Source: SIG575 sp045534165
GTDB taxonomy: Bacteria > Bacillota > Clostridia > Oscillospirales > Acutalibacteraceae
Assembly (NCBI GenBank): GCA_045534165.1
Contig: JAZSJD010000016.1
Coordinates: 1 to 38,971, forward strand
Direction: 5' to 3'
DNA length: 38,971 bases
The notes under the pieces are model-generated. The model made no database searches and had not been told where the DNA came from. It worked only from the letters and a program-made list of their open reading frames with translations. Within the stretch, counting starts at the first letter, position 1. The number at the start of each line of letters is the position of its first letter. Shown here one piece after another: positions 1-9,632 of this stretch. The position numbers and the translations under genes were made by a program.

Positions 1-1
1 T

Positions 2-3000
2 GTACACCATATCAGAGAGCATTCTGCTGAAAAATATAAAATTCTTGCCGATTTCCTTATGGAACAGTACGGCAAGAAAGGTATTTCTGTTGATGTACTT
101 GTAAACAGACAGATAGAAAGAGCAAAAGCAAAAGGAAAAAAACTCACCTATGCAGAAGCGCACGAAGAAGTTATTGCGGACTCAATGGAAACAATGCTTA
201 CCGACGGCAAGGTTATTGAAAAACTCCAGATGCTTCAGGCGAAAGACCAGTCTCTTTTTGAAAAGCTTAAGTCACTTATTGCTGAACTCGTTACCAAAAT
301 CAAAAAGGCATACAAGAATGTCCGCCCTGAAACAACAGAAGGCAAAATCGTTGCAAGTATGGTTGATGAAATCGAAACAATTCATCAGTTGTTTGCCGAT
401 GCCATAGCCGATGCAAGCGAGAATTTTAGGAATGCAGAGGTTGAAGAAGCAAAAACAAATAAAAACAATCAAGTTAAATACAGTTTTGCTCCCATTGATG
501 AGGAAAGCAAATACAATGCTGTCAGTAGAGGCCATACAATACTTGAAACAAGTGAAGATGTCACAAAAGCAATAGATGAATCTTTAAAAGATAGAAATCT
601 TAAGAATAGTTATATTCTCGGTGGTATACCAAGCGATGTGAAAAACAGAATAACCAAAGATACAAACGGAAATGTTTTTAAAAAAGGTGGATATGTTTTT
701 AAAATTACAAGTGACCATATAAGACATATAGAAAAGCATTTTCAAAATACTGATGATATTTTGGATGCAATATATCGCTTATACGATGTTGTGTGTAATT
801 ATGATTCAGTCTCGCCTATTCAAAACGGTAATCAGACTCGTCTTAAGTTTGAAAAAAGCTATTGGGATTATAATTATTTATCAATTGAGGTTGCATCAAG
901 GAAATCAAGATGTCTCGATTTAGTCACCTTTTACATTACAAAAAACAACAAAAAAAGGGAGAGTAAAATACATTCCCCTGCCAAATCACAGGATTTGGCT
1001 CACCAGGGAGTTTCACTCTCCGATAACACTGTACCACAAAACGGTACAGATGTCAATACCAGTATATCCGAAAACGATGAAAAACATTCTGACAGATACA
1101 GTGAATTACATGATATGAATGTTCGCATCAACGAACTCAGAGAACAAAGAAAAGCAATTATGGCATCAGATGAATATAACAAAGTCGTTGAGGAAACGAT
1201 GAGAAGCAAAGATACTGACAAGGCTATGAAATCATATTTTGCTTTTCTTGAAAGTAGTGGCTTAAAAAAAGTTGATAAGGAACTTGCTGATTTAGAGAAA
1301 AAAGCAGTTGAACTTCGCGATTTGCTCAACAAAGAAACCGAATTGGAGTTATCAACCGAAAGAGAAAAGGCAATAGCAGAATCAGGACTTACTGAAGCAG
1401 AGTATGACAGGAAACAAGCAATAAAAGAATTCGGCTATACTCCATTTTATTACGATGCAGGCTATATTCTCGATAATGGAAAAATGCTCAACTTCAGTGG
1501 TGAAAAAGGTAAGCATTATGACACGAGAGGAGAAGACCACAGAGGTATATCAATAATATTTAACGGAACGCTTGAAGGTACTGCCTCGATGATTAAGTTC
1601 ATGAACGAAGGTAATATTCGTATTATGGATGAAACACCGGGCATTGATATATCTGTTATGCCTACAAAAGAGCAAATCAGTGCTATCAGAAAGTATGCAA
1701 ACAGCAAAAAAGGTGAAATTGCTGTTGATATCAGTGATGCAGACGGCAGAAATATTTCTTCTGTGTTCTATAACAAAGGAACTTCTGCAGATTGGATTAT
1801 ACTTGACATTAAGGAATACTTTGAAAAAGGTAAAATACCGGAACAAGAAGATGTACGGTATTCAGACAGAGATTATGACAAGGCCTTCGTGGGAAAAGAA
1901 AAAGCTTTGTTGTATAGCAAAGCGAAAAATCTGCAGATGAAAAATAACTATGAATATGGTGACATAGATTTTGCACTGATAGATACAGACAATGCTCAGA
2001 ATAATCAAAAGTTAGTTGTTCTGAACGCTAATGTTGATGGTGAATTAAATATAAAAAATGTTTACTTACTTGAAGATTCGTATTATAATATTCATGAAGA
2101 CAATTTGGCTGTTGAAGCCATAAGAGTTTTAGAACGGAGTGGTTATAACGATGACACTATCGCAAAAGTATTTAAAAGTTATAATTTCGATGGCAGAGAA
2201 CCAATTTGCAGAAGATACTCTGTCAAAAGTGGTAGATTTAATAGGCTCGGAAACAGGAACAAGAGAAAACCTGGAAAAAATGTACAAGTTGGTAGTTCTG
2301 CAAAAAGCAACAGAGGAACAGGTCCTCAAGGAAATGGAAACAATGGCGGTTTAAAACCTTCCGACCGAGACCCAAATGCACTGACTCCCCGAAACCTTCT
2401 TGCAAATGCTCTCGAAAGTTCTGCAGTACACGAGGTCGAAAAGAAGAAGCTTGCAGAGTACAAGGACAATATTGAGAAGCTTTATGCGAAAGAACAGGAA
2501 CTGTATGAGACCCGCAAGGAAATAAAAGAACTTTCCTTCGCCCCAGGCAAAAGAGATACGGCAAAGCTGAAACAGCTTCAGGAGAAAGCCACAAAGTTGT
2601 CAAATAATGTTGCATTCTATGACAAAAAGCTTCTGAACCTTGAAAGCACATCGTTCCTTAAAAATGTCCTTGAGCGTGAAAAGAAGAAGGCAATCAAGAG
2701 GCAGAAGGAAAAAGATGCTGAACTTCTGCAGAGACAGAAAGAGAAAGCTTTACAGAAAGAAAAGGAAATAACAGAAAGATACCAGGCTTCTCGTAAAAAA
2801 GCTGTTGAAAGTCGTAACAGAACTGTCATGAGAAACAAGATTAAGAGAACTGTCAATGAGCTCAATCAGTATCTTCTCAACGGAACGAAAGATAAACATG
2901 TTATGGATGGCATGAAAAAGGTTGTTGCAGAGGCTCTCGATATCATTGATATGGATACAGTCGGTGCTGATGAACGAGTTGAAAAGTATAATCAGCTTAT

Positions 3001-6000
3001 TGCAGAAGCAACAGACCCTGATGTTATCGCATCTCTTACAGAAACAAGAGACAGAATACAAGGTCAGGGTGACAAAATTAACGAGAAACTTATGTCACTT
3101 AAAAATGCTTATGCGGATATAATTAACTCCACTGACCCTGTTATTGCCAATGCTTATGATAAGGTTATTGAAGATAAGATTTTATCTGTTGCTCAGAGCA
3201 TCGAAGGTACATCAATTCGCAATATGTCTCTTGCACAGCTCGAAGAAGTGTACGACCTTTATAAAATGGTCCTTACCAACATCCGTGACAGCAACAAGGC
3301 TTTCAAGGCAGGAAAAGAAGAGACAATATCCGAGTTGGGATATAAAGTCAATTCGGAAGTTGAAAATGTTACCACACAGAAATATAAAGTTTCTGCATTC
3401 AAAGATTACATAAGTAAGTTTGGTTGGAATGAGCTTAAACCGATTTATGCGTTCAGAATGATTGGTTCACAGACGTTCCAGAGGCTTTTCGACAACGTAT
3501 TAAGAGGGCAGGACACCTGGTATCGAGATGTTGAAGAAGGAAGAACATTCCAACAGGAAACAAAGAAGAAATACGGATATAGCAAATGGGACTTCAAAAA
3601 GAATTATACTTTTAAAGCAAAAAGTGGGAAGACTTTTGACCTAACATTGCAACAGATTATGTCGTTGTATGCTTTCTCTCGCAGAGACCAGGCGTTAAAT
3701 CACCTTGTTCAGGGTGGCATCGTTCTCGATAGTGATGTAAAGGTTGTGGAAAAAGTCAAAGGTATTCCCGTTAGATACAAGGTTAACACAACAGATGCGT
3801 TCAATCTTTCACCGGAAATTATAGGGGAAATCATTGAAAGTCTTACACCTGAACAGAAATCCTTTGTTGAAGAAATGCAGTCTTTTCTTTCAGATACAAT
3901 GGGAGAAAAAGGTAACGAAGTTTCTCTTGCTATGTACGGTATCAAACTTTTTAAAGAGAATTTCTACTTCCCTTTGAAATCATCTGAATATTATATGAAC
4001 TTTACTGCAGATGAAGCGGGAGAGGTTAAACTTAAGAATTCAGGGTTTAGTAAGGAAACAATCAAGAAAGCAAACAATCCTATTGTGCTGAGTGATTTTA
4101 TGGATGTATGGGCAAATCATGTCAATGAAATGTCCACATACCACGCCTTTGTATTACCGCTTGAAGACTTCAGTCGTGTATATAATTACAGAACACCTAC
4201 AAGCGAGACGTCAACAACAAAATCACTCAAAAACACACTTAATAATGCTTTTGGCAACGGTGTCAACAAGTATATCAGACAAATGCTCATTGATATTAAC
4301 GGTGGTGCAAGAAGCACTTTGACATCACCCACAGATAAGTTTACAAGTCTTGCAAAGAAAGGTGCAGTTATGCTTTCAGCATCGGTTGTAATTCAGCAGC
4401 CATCGGCTGTTGTAAGAGCAATGGCGTATGTTAAGCCTAAATATTTCACCAATATTGAAAGCCTTAAGTTCGCAAAGCATAACGAAAAGTGGGCAGAATT
4501 AAAGAAACATGCTCCTGTTGCAGGTATTAAAGAGATGGGATACTTCGATACAGGTATGGGCAGATCCTCAGCAGATTGGATTGTAGAGGATGACTATAAC
4601 GGAATAAGAGAAAAGTTGTATGCATTTATCCATGATAAAGATGCACGTAAAACCTTATCTGATGATTTGCTCGGCTGGGCACCTGCAATGGCAGACGAAA
4701 TATCCTGGGTTGCTCTCTGGGAAGCAGTAAAAAAAGAAATTGCAAAAGAAACGGACCTTGAACCGAACACCGAAGCCTTTATGGAACGTTGCGGTGAAAG
4801 ATTTACGGAAGTTGTAGAACTTACTCAGGTGTATGACTCTGTTCTTTCGAGAAGTGGTTATATGCGTGACAAGGGCAGTCTTATGAAAATGGCAACTTCT
4901 TTTATGGCTGAACCTACCGTTCAGGCTAATATGCTTATTGATGCAGGTGTTCAAGGTAAGAGAAACGGCAAAGTGGGCTTGAAAACAGCATCAGGTATTG
5001 TAGGCTCAGTAATCGGTTCAATTATTCTAAATACACTTCTTAAATCTATTGTATACGCTGCAAGAGATGATAAGGAAGACGAAACACAGTTCGAGAAATA
5101 TTTCGGTGCAGTTGTAGGTGACCTTACTCAGAGTTTGAATCCTTTGACAATGATTCCATTTGTTAAGGATGTTGTTTCCATTTTCAGTGGTTACGATGTC
5201 GAAAGAATGGATATGTCACTTATTGCTGACCTGAAAGACTCAATTCTGGCTATAGGAAGTGAGACACAACCTACAAGTGACAAAATTCTCGGTCTGATAG
5301 GCTCAATAGGACAGCTTTTCGGAATTCCTGTGAAGAATGCTATCCGAGATGTAAAAGCTGTTATTAACACCATTAATTCGCTTTCTGGGGGTACTCAGAC
5401 AACCAAGGCCGGTATGAAATTTACACTTCAGGATGAAGTCAATTCAACTATAACAGGAAATATTCTCAATAAAGTGTTCGGAGTTTCTTTTGACACAAGT
5501 AATCAGAAAAAATATTACGATGCTGTAATAGCGGGAGATAAGGCTTATGCTGAAAGAATGCTGGCATCCTTTAAAAATCCCAAGAACAATATTGTTGAAA
5601 GCCTGAAGAAGTATGAACCAAGAATCCTTGAAGCTGCTCAGGCAGAGGTGAACGGCAAGCCAAACGAGCGATACAAGATTGCAAAGGAGATAGTCGCAGA
5701 CGGATTCAAGCAGGATTATGTTGTTCTTGCAATACAGGGCGCTGTGTCAAAACTCACAAAGAAAGAAAAGGATGACAAAGAGAAGAAACAAAGCTTGTCG
5801 AATATGAACAACTATCTTGCTTCTGCGAAAAACAATGAAGCAACATTAGCAAAAACGCACAAGGAAGCTATTATTGAAGCCGATATGTACAATAACGGCA
5901 AAACCTACGAAGAAGCAGAAGAGAGCTTCTTTGAAAGCTTTTACGATGTGATTAAAGAGGAAGTTAAAGCCGAAACAATCACCATTGACAAGGCTTCCGA

Positions 6001-6316
6001 AATGCTTGAATTATTCGGTAATCTTGATACTGAATCAGCACAGGAAAAAGCACAGTATTATGCTTTTAAAAGAGATTATTCCAGTGTTGAGTATGACTGG
6101 AAAGTAGAAACTGTTGCCAAGTATTATACAGTAGCAGAACCTGCAGGTATAAGTGTAGAAATCTATGACGAATACTTGGTTAATGCTGCAAAATATACTC
6201 TTAAGGAACAGAAACTTGAGGTGATTGATTCATTAGACTTGACCGATTATCAGAAAGATGTCCTTTACAGTCTTAGATGGAAAGAAAGTACACTCTGGCA
6301 GGCACCCTGGCATTAA
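2..6316 (+). CDS. Giant phage polyvalent virion protein (3' part; PBECR nuclease and LPD38-type domains)
   Basis: The frame is open to the window edge, so this is the C-terminal part of a larger protein; 2085 residues follow the Met at 59. The window starts at VHHIRE, which fits the tail of a zincin HExxH helix (inference), with a downstream EEVIADSMET segment as a possible further ligand. Residues about 183-340 (from that Met) resemble a PBECR nuclease (phage Barnase-EndoU-ColicinE5/D-RelE like), with H220, H223 and H227. Residues 454-597 are a polyvalent-protein domain (MLNFSG, RGEDHRGIS, IKFMNEGNIRIM); 605-760 is another. A SDRDPNALTPRNLL junction leads to a long charged coiled coil (about 790-960), then an LPD38-like domain (about 1125-1500), a hydrophobic segment near 1645-1668 and a helical tail. 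Such proteins are thought to be packaged in the capsid and injected with DNA. It lies directly upstream of tail and lysis genes. Family assignment is from memory of homologues, without a search. Confidence 0.8.
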   Translation, partial: VHHIREHSAEKYKILADFLMEQYGKKGISVDVLVNRQIERAKAKGKKLTYAEAHEEVIADSMETMLTDGKVIEKLQMLQAKDQSLFEKLKSLIAELVTKIKKAYKNVRPETTEGKIVASMVDEIETIHQLFADAIADASENFRNAEVEEAKTNKNNQVKYSFAPIDEESKYNAVSRGHTILETSEDVTKAIDESLKDRNLKNSYILGGIPSDVKNRITKDTNGNVFKKGGYVFKITSDHIRHIEKHFQNTDDILDAIYRLYDVVCNYDSVSPIQNGNQTRLKFEKSYWDYNYLSIEVASRKSRCLDLVTFYITKNNKKRESKIHSPAKSQDLAHQGVSLSDNTVPQNGTDVNTSISENDEKHSDRYSELHDMNVRINELREQRKAIMASDEYNKVVEETMRSKDTDKAMKSYFAFLESSGLKKVDKELADLEKKAVELRDLLNKETELELSTEREKAIAESGLTEAEYDRKQAIKEFGYTPFYYDAGYILDNGKMLNFSGEKGKHYDTRGEDHRGISIIFNGTLEGTASMIKFMNEGNIRIMDETPGIDISVMPTKEQISAIRKYANSKKGEIAVDISDADGRNISSVFYNKGTSADWIILDIKEYFEKGKIPEQEDVRYSDRDYDKAFVGKEKALLYSKAKNLQMKNNYEYGDIDFALIDTDNAQNNQKLVVLNANVDGELNIKNVYLLEDSYYNIHEDNLAVEAIRVLERSGYNDDTIAKVFKSYNFDGREPICRRYSVKSGRFNRLGNRNKRKPGKNVQVGSSAKSNRGTGPQGNGNNGGLKPSDRDPNALTPRNLLANALESSAVHEVEKKKLAEYKDNIEKLYAKEQELYETRKEIKELSFAPGKRDTAKLKQLQEKATKLSNNVAFYDKKLLNLESTSFLKNVLEREKKKAIKRQKEKDAELLQRQKEKALQKEKEITERYQASRKKAVESRNRTVMRNKIKRTVNELNQYLLNGTKDKHVMDGMKKVVAEALDIIDMDTVGADERVEKYNQLIAEATDPDVIASLTETRDRIQGQGDKINEKLMSLKNAYADIINSTDPVIANAYDKVIEDKILSVAQSIEGTSIRNMSLAQLEEVYDLYKMVLTNIRDSNKAFKAGKEETISELGYKVNSEVENVTTQKYKVSAFKDYISKFGWNELKPIYAFRMIGSQTFQRLFDNVLRGQDTWYRDVEEGRTFQQETKKKYGYSKWDFKKNYTFKAKSGKTFDLTLQQIMSLYAFSRRDQALNHLVQGGIVLDSDVKVVEKVKGIPVRYKVNTTDAFNLSPEIIGEIIESLTPEQKSFVEEMQSFLSDTMGEKGNEVSLAMYGIKLFKENFYFPLKSSEYYMNFTADEAGEVKLKNSGFSKETIKKANNPIVLSDFMDVWANHVNEMSTYHAFVLPLEDFSRVYNYRTPTSETSTTKSLKNTLNNAFGNGVNKYIRQMLIDINGGARSTLTSPTDKFTSLAKKGAVMLSASVVIQQPSAVVRAMAYVKPKYFTNIESLKFAKHNEKWAELKKHAPVAGIKEMGYFDTGMGRSSADWIVEDDYNGIREKLYAFIHDKDARKTLSDDLLGWAPAMADEISWVALWEAVKKEIAKETDLEPNTEAFMERCGERFTEVVELTQVYDSVLSRSGYMRDKGSLMKMATSFMAEPTVQANMLIDAGVQGKRNGKVGLKTASGIVGSVIGSIILNTLLKSIVYAARDDKEDETQFEKYFGAVVGDLTQSLNPLTMIPFVKDVVSIFSGYDVERMDMSLIADLKDSILAIGSETQPTSDKILGLIGSIGQLFGIPVKNAIRDVKAVINTINSLSGGTQTTKAGMKFTLQDEVNSTITGNILNKVFGVSFDTSNQKKYYDAVIAGDKAYAERMLASFKNPKNNIVESLKKYEPRILEAAQAEVNGKPNERYKIAKEIVADGFKQDYVVLAIQGAVSKLTKKEKDDKEKKQSLSNMNNYLASAKNNEATLAKTHKEAIIEADMYNNGKTYEEAEESFFESFYDVIKEEVKAETITIDKASEMLELFGNLDTESAQEKAQYYAFKRDYSSVEYDWKVETVAKYYTVAEPAGISVEIYDEYLVNAAKYTLKEQKLEVIDSLDLTDYQKDVLYSLRWKESTLWQAPWH

Positions 6317-6330
6317 AACTTAACATTAAA

Positions 6331-6361
6331 GGGGAGGTTTACATGAACCTCTCCTTTTTTG
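6331..6361 (+). terminator. Intrinsic terminator after the giant virion gene
   Basis: A 9-bp stem (GGGGAGGTT with AACCTCTCC, one G-U pair) with a 6-base loop is followed directly by seven T. It lies 14 bases after the stop codon and separates the capsid-associated gene from the tail gene. Confidence 0.85.
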
Positions 6362-6388
6362 TTACCCTTATATGTAGGAGGTGTGCTT

Positions 6389-8713
6389 ATGAATAATTCA
6401 ATTTATAAGTTTTCGCTTGATGTTCACGAAACAGCATCACAGGTCGTAATTGAACTTAAACAGAATGACACAGCAAGGGAATTCTTGATTTCGCTGACCG
6501 AAAACGGAAGACCTTATATTATTACAGACAATTGCTATGCAGTATTTACTGCTAAAAAGGCTGACGGTAAGAAGATTTATCACGATTGCGTGATTGACGG
6601 AAATGTTATTCACTATGTTACAAAACCTCAGACTACATCTGCAGTTGGTGAAGCTTTATGTGAAATTCAACTGTATGGCGAGGATGATTCTCTTTTAACG
6701 AGTCCTTCCTTTATTATGTTAGTCCACAAAAAAGTATATCAAGACGGAGATGTAACAGACTCCAATGACGATTTTTCAGCTCTTGTTAATATTTATACCC
6801 AAACAAACTTGTTGCACGATGAGTTAACTCAAAAACTTGAAAGTGGTGAACTTCAGGGTGCAGATGGGAAAGATGGTGAAAGTGCTTACGAAATTGCCAC
6901 CAACAATGGTTTTGAAGGAACAGAAGAAGAATGGCTTGAAAGTTTGAAAGGCACAGGTGGGTTGTCTGAAATCCCTGATAATTCTATTTCTACTGCCAAA
7001 ATTCAAAATCAGGCAGTAACAGGAGAAAAAATTGCTGAAAACTCAATAGGTGCAGGAAAACTCACCAACGCATCAGTAGCAACAAATAAAATTGCAGCAG
7101 GTGCAGTAACAACATCTAAACTTTCAAATGGTGCCGTCACGCCTGAAAAGTTAGACCGTACATACGCAACACCCGATAATGTAGAGAAAGCCATAAGTAA
7201 TATCAAAATACCTGATATGACGATTGCCGAAGAGTCCGTACGCACTGAACACCTTCAGGGTTTTGCTGTAACTGGTGAAAAAATTGCTTACGATACAATT
7301 GACCACAAACATTTGAAAGATGAATCAGTTGGTAATAGCGAACTTGCTAACAACTCTATAACCGATGTCAAAATCAGAAACAAAACGATAACCCAAAACA
7401 AATTGGCTTTTGATGCTGCAACAGAAGATTTTGTCAGAAATTCAATCAGAAACATTTCCGGTGGTAAACCATTGATTGGTGATGTTGTTTCTATTCTTGA
7501 TGATTTTGAAGGCTATGAAATTCATCAGGTTGTAAAAACTACGGATTTGATTCCCAAGAACTGGTCAAATGTCAAAATATGGTCTGCGGATGATGGAATC
7601 AAAACTACTGAGATCAATCCTATGTATTTTGACTTTTCCCAGATCTCAGAGACCAACTATACAAAAACAGTAGGTATTCCTTCAACAGTTGATTTATCAT
7701 CTGTTGAAGGCAGAAACATTATGTGTTCCTTAATATTTCAGGATGAAGAAGTTAAAAAATTTATTGTTATTCAGTTGTTGCAACCAACCGGAATCAATCC
7801 CTCTTTCACTATTATGTTTTATAGCGGTGAAGAAAATAAAATGGACCAGCTTATTTACAGCACGGGGAACGGATGGATGCAGGATGGAAAAACTTTATCT
7901 GATAATGACCTTTTGAAATTCAGCATAACATATCCGTCACTGAAAATCGTAGATTTCGCATCGCTTCACAAGGATAATCCTGAAGTTGCACCTGAAGGAG
8001 TTGAAATTTCCCCGGAAATTCTAATTGACCTTTTCTTGAAAGATTGGATGCAGGTGTATTATCCTATGGGTTATTATCTGACAGATAAATCAGCAGACAC
8101 AATTCCGAAGTCTTGGGCTGAGGTTCAGAGAATTGTAAAAAGCGGACAGGCTTCTCGTATTTTCAACATCGGAGACCAGCTTATATGCAACAAGAATGGG
8201 GTTGCTCATGTTTGGGATATTATAGGCATTGATTATGATACTCCTGAGAACTATAATCATTCAATTACACTTCAACTTCATACCGGACTTGAATATCGTG
8301 CCTTCGATGATAATTCAAACGATTATTCAGATTCGGCTATGAGAACACATCTCAATGGTGATTATATTACGGGCTTTGACGAGGATTTCCTTGCAGTAAT
8401 CGGCGGTATTCAAAAACCTGAACTTAAATACAAATCAGACGATGAATCATATCCTGAGTGTGATTTGTTCTTCTTACTCTCTGCAGAAGAAGTTTCAACA
8501 AATGCTTACGAATACTATTCGCAGGCAGAAACAAACCCCGAAATAAGAATTAAAGCCGTCAGCTCCGGTGCAAATCATTGGTGGCTTCGTTCAAATACCA
8601 CTGCAAACGGAAATATCGGTGTTGCCGATAAGATCGGAACTGATGGTGAAATAGGTGCAGGTAATATTACAAGAACTTCATACTATCTTGCTCCCGCCTG
8701 CGTTATTTACTAA
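6389..8713 (+). CDS. BppU-like baseplate / receptor-binding tail protein
   Basis: 774 residues from an ATG preceded by AGGAGG at 6376-6381, seven bases upstream; an earlier in-frame TTG at 6359 lies in the terminator T-run and has no RBS. The N-terminus (about 1-140: MNNSIYKFSLDVHE, DTAREFLISLTENG) matches the baseplate upper protein N-terminal family (BppU_N). Residues 157-188 hold a short collagen-like GKDGES segment and the GFEGTEEEWLESLKG motif common in phage fibre proteins. Residues 193-350 are imperfect repeats built around GEKIA / TSKLSNGAVTPEKL, typical of trimeric fibre shafts. The C-terminal third (about 569-774) ends with WWLRS and LAPACVIY, like the DUF6273 / C-type-lectin-like domains on phage tip proteins. 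It probably forms the host-recognition fibre or baseplate tip. The middle (about 355-560) I do not recognise. Confidence 0.85.
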   Translation: MNNSIYKFSLDVHETASQVVIELKQNDTAREFLISLTENGRPYIITDNCYAVFTAKKADGKKIYHDCVIDGNVIHYVTKPQTTSAVGEALCEIQLYGEDDSLLTSPSFIMLVHKKVYQDGDVTDSNDDFSALVNIYTQTNLLHDELTQKLESGELQGADGKDGESAYEIATNNGFEGTEEEWLESLKGTGGLSEIPDNSISTAKIQNQAVTGEKIAENSIGAGKLTNASVATNKIAAGAVTTSKLSNGAVTPEKLDRTYATPDNVEKAISNIKIPDMTIAEESVRTEHLQGFAVTGEKIAYDTIDHKHLKDESVGNSELANNSITDVKIRNKTITQNKLAFDAATEDFVRNSIRNISGGKPLIGDVVSILDDFEGYEIHQVVKTTDLIPKNWSNVKIWSADDGIKTTEINPMYFDFSQISETNYTKTVGIPSTVDLSSVEGRNIMCSLIFQDEEVKKFIVIQLLQPTGINPSFTIMFYSGEENKMDQLIYSTGNGWMQDGKTLSDNDLLKFSITYPSLKIVDFASLHKDNPEVAPEGVEISPEILIDLFLKDWMQVYYPMGYYLTDKSADTIPKSWAEVQRIVKSGQASRIFNIGDQLICNKNGVAHVWDIIGIDYDTPENYNHSITLQLHTGLEYRAFDDNSNDYSDSAMRTHLNGDYITGFDEDFLAVIGGIQKPELKYKSDDESYPECDLFFLLSAEEVSTNAYEYYSQAETNPEIRIKAVSSGANHWWLRSNTTANGNIGVADKIGTDGEIGAGNITRTSYYLAPACVIY

Positions 8714-8725
8714 GGAGGTAAAAAT

Positions 8726-8887
8726 ATGTTTGGTATAAAAACAATTTTTCAGCAACTCAATGAAGAAAGAAACCGTAACATTCAACGTCAGAATCAGCAA
8801 GAAAAGAATACTGCTGATATAGATTATATTGCAATGATGTGTGACGTTGAACTTGAAGAAATGCAGGAGGAACCTGACAATGAATAG
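8726..8887 (+). CDS. Small phage protein of 53 residues, unknown
   Basis: An ATG follows a perfect AAGGAGG six bases after the stop of the tail protein. The product starts MFGIKTIFQQLNEER and ends EEMQEEPDNE; it is polar, rich in Gln, Asn and Glu, and probably helical, with no membrane segment. Its stop overlaps the start of the next gene by eight bases, so the two are probably translationally coupled. The position between the tail tip and XkdX is often filled by tiny, poorly conserved genes. I do not recognise a family. Confidence 0.6.
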   Translation: MFGIKTIFQQLNEERNRNIQRQNQQEKNTADIDYIAMMCDVELEEMQEEPDNE

Positions 8888-9023
8888 TAAGTATGAAAAA
8901 GTCAAAAATTACTACGAAAAAGGTCTGTGGAGTATCGAGCGTGTAGCCAATGCAGTTTTAAAAGGCTGGATAACTGTTGATGATTTTGAAGAAATTACAG
9001 GCCAGGTGTTCTCTGATGAGTAA
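8880..9023 (+). CDS. xkdX: XkdX family phage protein
   Basis: 47 residues. The ATG at 8880 is chosen because AGGAGG lies at 8865-8870, nine bases upstream. The sequence YYEKGLWSIERVANAVLKGW followed by ITVDDFEEITG is the XkdX signature (PBSX and many Firmicutes prophages), and the length is right. XkdX genes sit between tail-fibre and lysis genes, as here; the molecular role is not known. It overlaps both neighbours, in a tightly packed tail-to-lysis transcript. Confidence 0.85.
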   Translation: MNSKYEKVKNYYEKGLWSIERVANAVLKGWITVDDFEEITGQVFSDE

Positions 9024-9243
9024 GACATTACAAGAACTTCATGATGAATACGTTGAAGAACTTAAAGCTCTTGACGAGAAAATTATAAGATACCGGGTAA
9101 GGTTACATAGGGCCATGACAAACTCATATAAAAACGCTGATGAAATCTTTACGTGTCGCAGATTGCTTGTAGTATTTGAAAACGAGAAAAGTGATATTAT
9201 CCGCAATATCAAGGAATTACAAAAATACTGTGAGGAGGAATAA
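9016..9243 (+). CDS. Small coiled-coil phage protein, unknown
   Basis: 75 residues starting MSKTLQELHDEYVEEL. The ATG at 9016 overlaps the xkdX stop by eight bases, with AGGTG just upstream. The product is almost entirely charged amphipathic helix, with one Cys in the middle and one near the C-terminus, and no membrane segment. It looks like a small accessory protein of the tail or lysis region; I cannot name a family. Its 3' end carries the AGGAGG used by the next small gene. Confidence 0.6.
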   Translation: MSKTLQELHDEYVEELKALDEKIIRYRVRLHRAMTNSYKNADEIFTCRRLLVVFENEKSDIIRNIKELQKYCEEE

Positions 9244-9245
9244 CT

Positions 9246-9323
9246 ATGATTTATAACATTTTGAGAATTACAGAAATGTACATAGCATTTTTCTACTTTC
9301 TGATTACGGGTGCATTTTTATGA
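9246..9323 (+). CDS. 25-residue membrane peptide in the lysis region
   Basis: ATG at 9246 lies seven bases after a perfect AGGAGG (9233-9238). The peptide MIYNILRITEMYIAF then FYFLITGAFL is mostly hydrophobic and could span the membrane once. Its stop overlaps the next ATG (ATGA), so ribosomes can pass straight to the next membrane protein. Either the peptide is functional (a small holin or antiholin-like peptide) or it is a translational coupler; the sequence does not decide. Confidence 0.45.
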   Translation: MIYNILRITEMYIAFFYFLITGAFL

Positions 9324-9616
9324 TTAAGAAGCTAATTCAGGCATACCGTAAGAAAACAAAAAAGACCACATTTACAAAGAAATGGGTCGATAGAGTAATG
9401 AAGTTCAGTTGTGTATGGGTAACCTGGAGCTTTGTTCTTGCCACTATAGGCAAAGAAAATATAGCTGAAAACTTAGGGATTGCCGTACTTACTGAAATTG
9501 TAGCTGTGTGTATTGCTTATTTCATTAAATCTGTAGTTGAGACAGCCAAAGAGGAAAAAATGAAATACGACAGAGACAGCAATAATGTTCACCGTTCATA
9601 TAAAGATAACACATAA
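9320..9616 (+). CDS. Small phage membrane protein (holin-like)
   Basis: 98 residues. A basic N-terminus (KKLIQAYRKKTKKTTFTKKW) is followed by two hydrophobic segments, around residues 28-44 and 51-70, and a charged tail ending in SYKDNT. A short basic protein with two membrane segments beside an endolysin fits a holin or holin-accessory protein, but I recognise no specific family. Translation is coupled to the preceding peptide through ATGA. In related prophages this position often holds an uncharacterised membrane protein. Confidence 0.6.
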   Translation: MIKKLIQAYRKKTKKTTFTKKWVDRVMKFSCVWVTWSFVLATIGKENIAENLGIAVLTEIVAVCIAYFIKSVVETAKEEKMKYDRDSNNVHRSYKDNT

Positions 9617-9632
9617 GAAAGGATTTTTGAAA

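Noticed and set aside
2139..2354. A second open frame within the giant virion gene reading MAENQFAEDTLSKVVD and so on, while the main frame is Arg/Lys/Gly/Asn-rich there.
   Set aside because: The main frame continues into SDRDPNALTP and its CRRYSVKSGR segment resembles related polyvalent proteins as remembered; there is no RBS for the inner frame. A pair of compensating indels remains a remote possibility.
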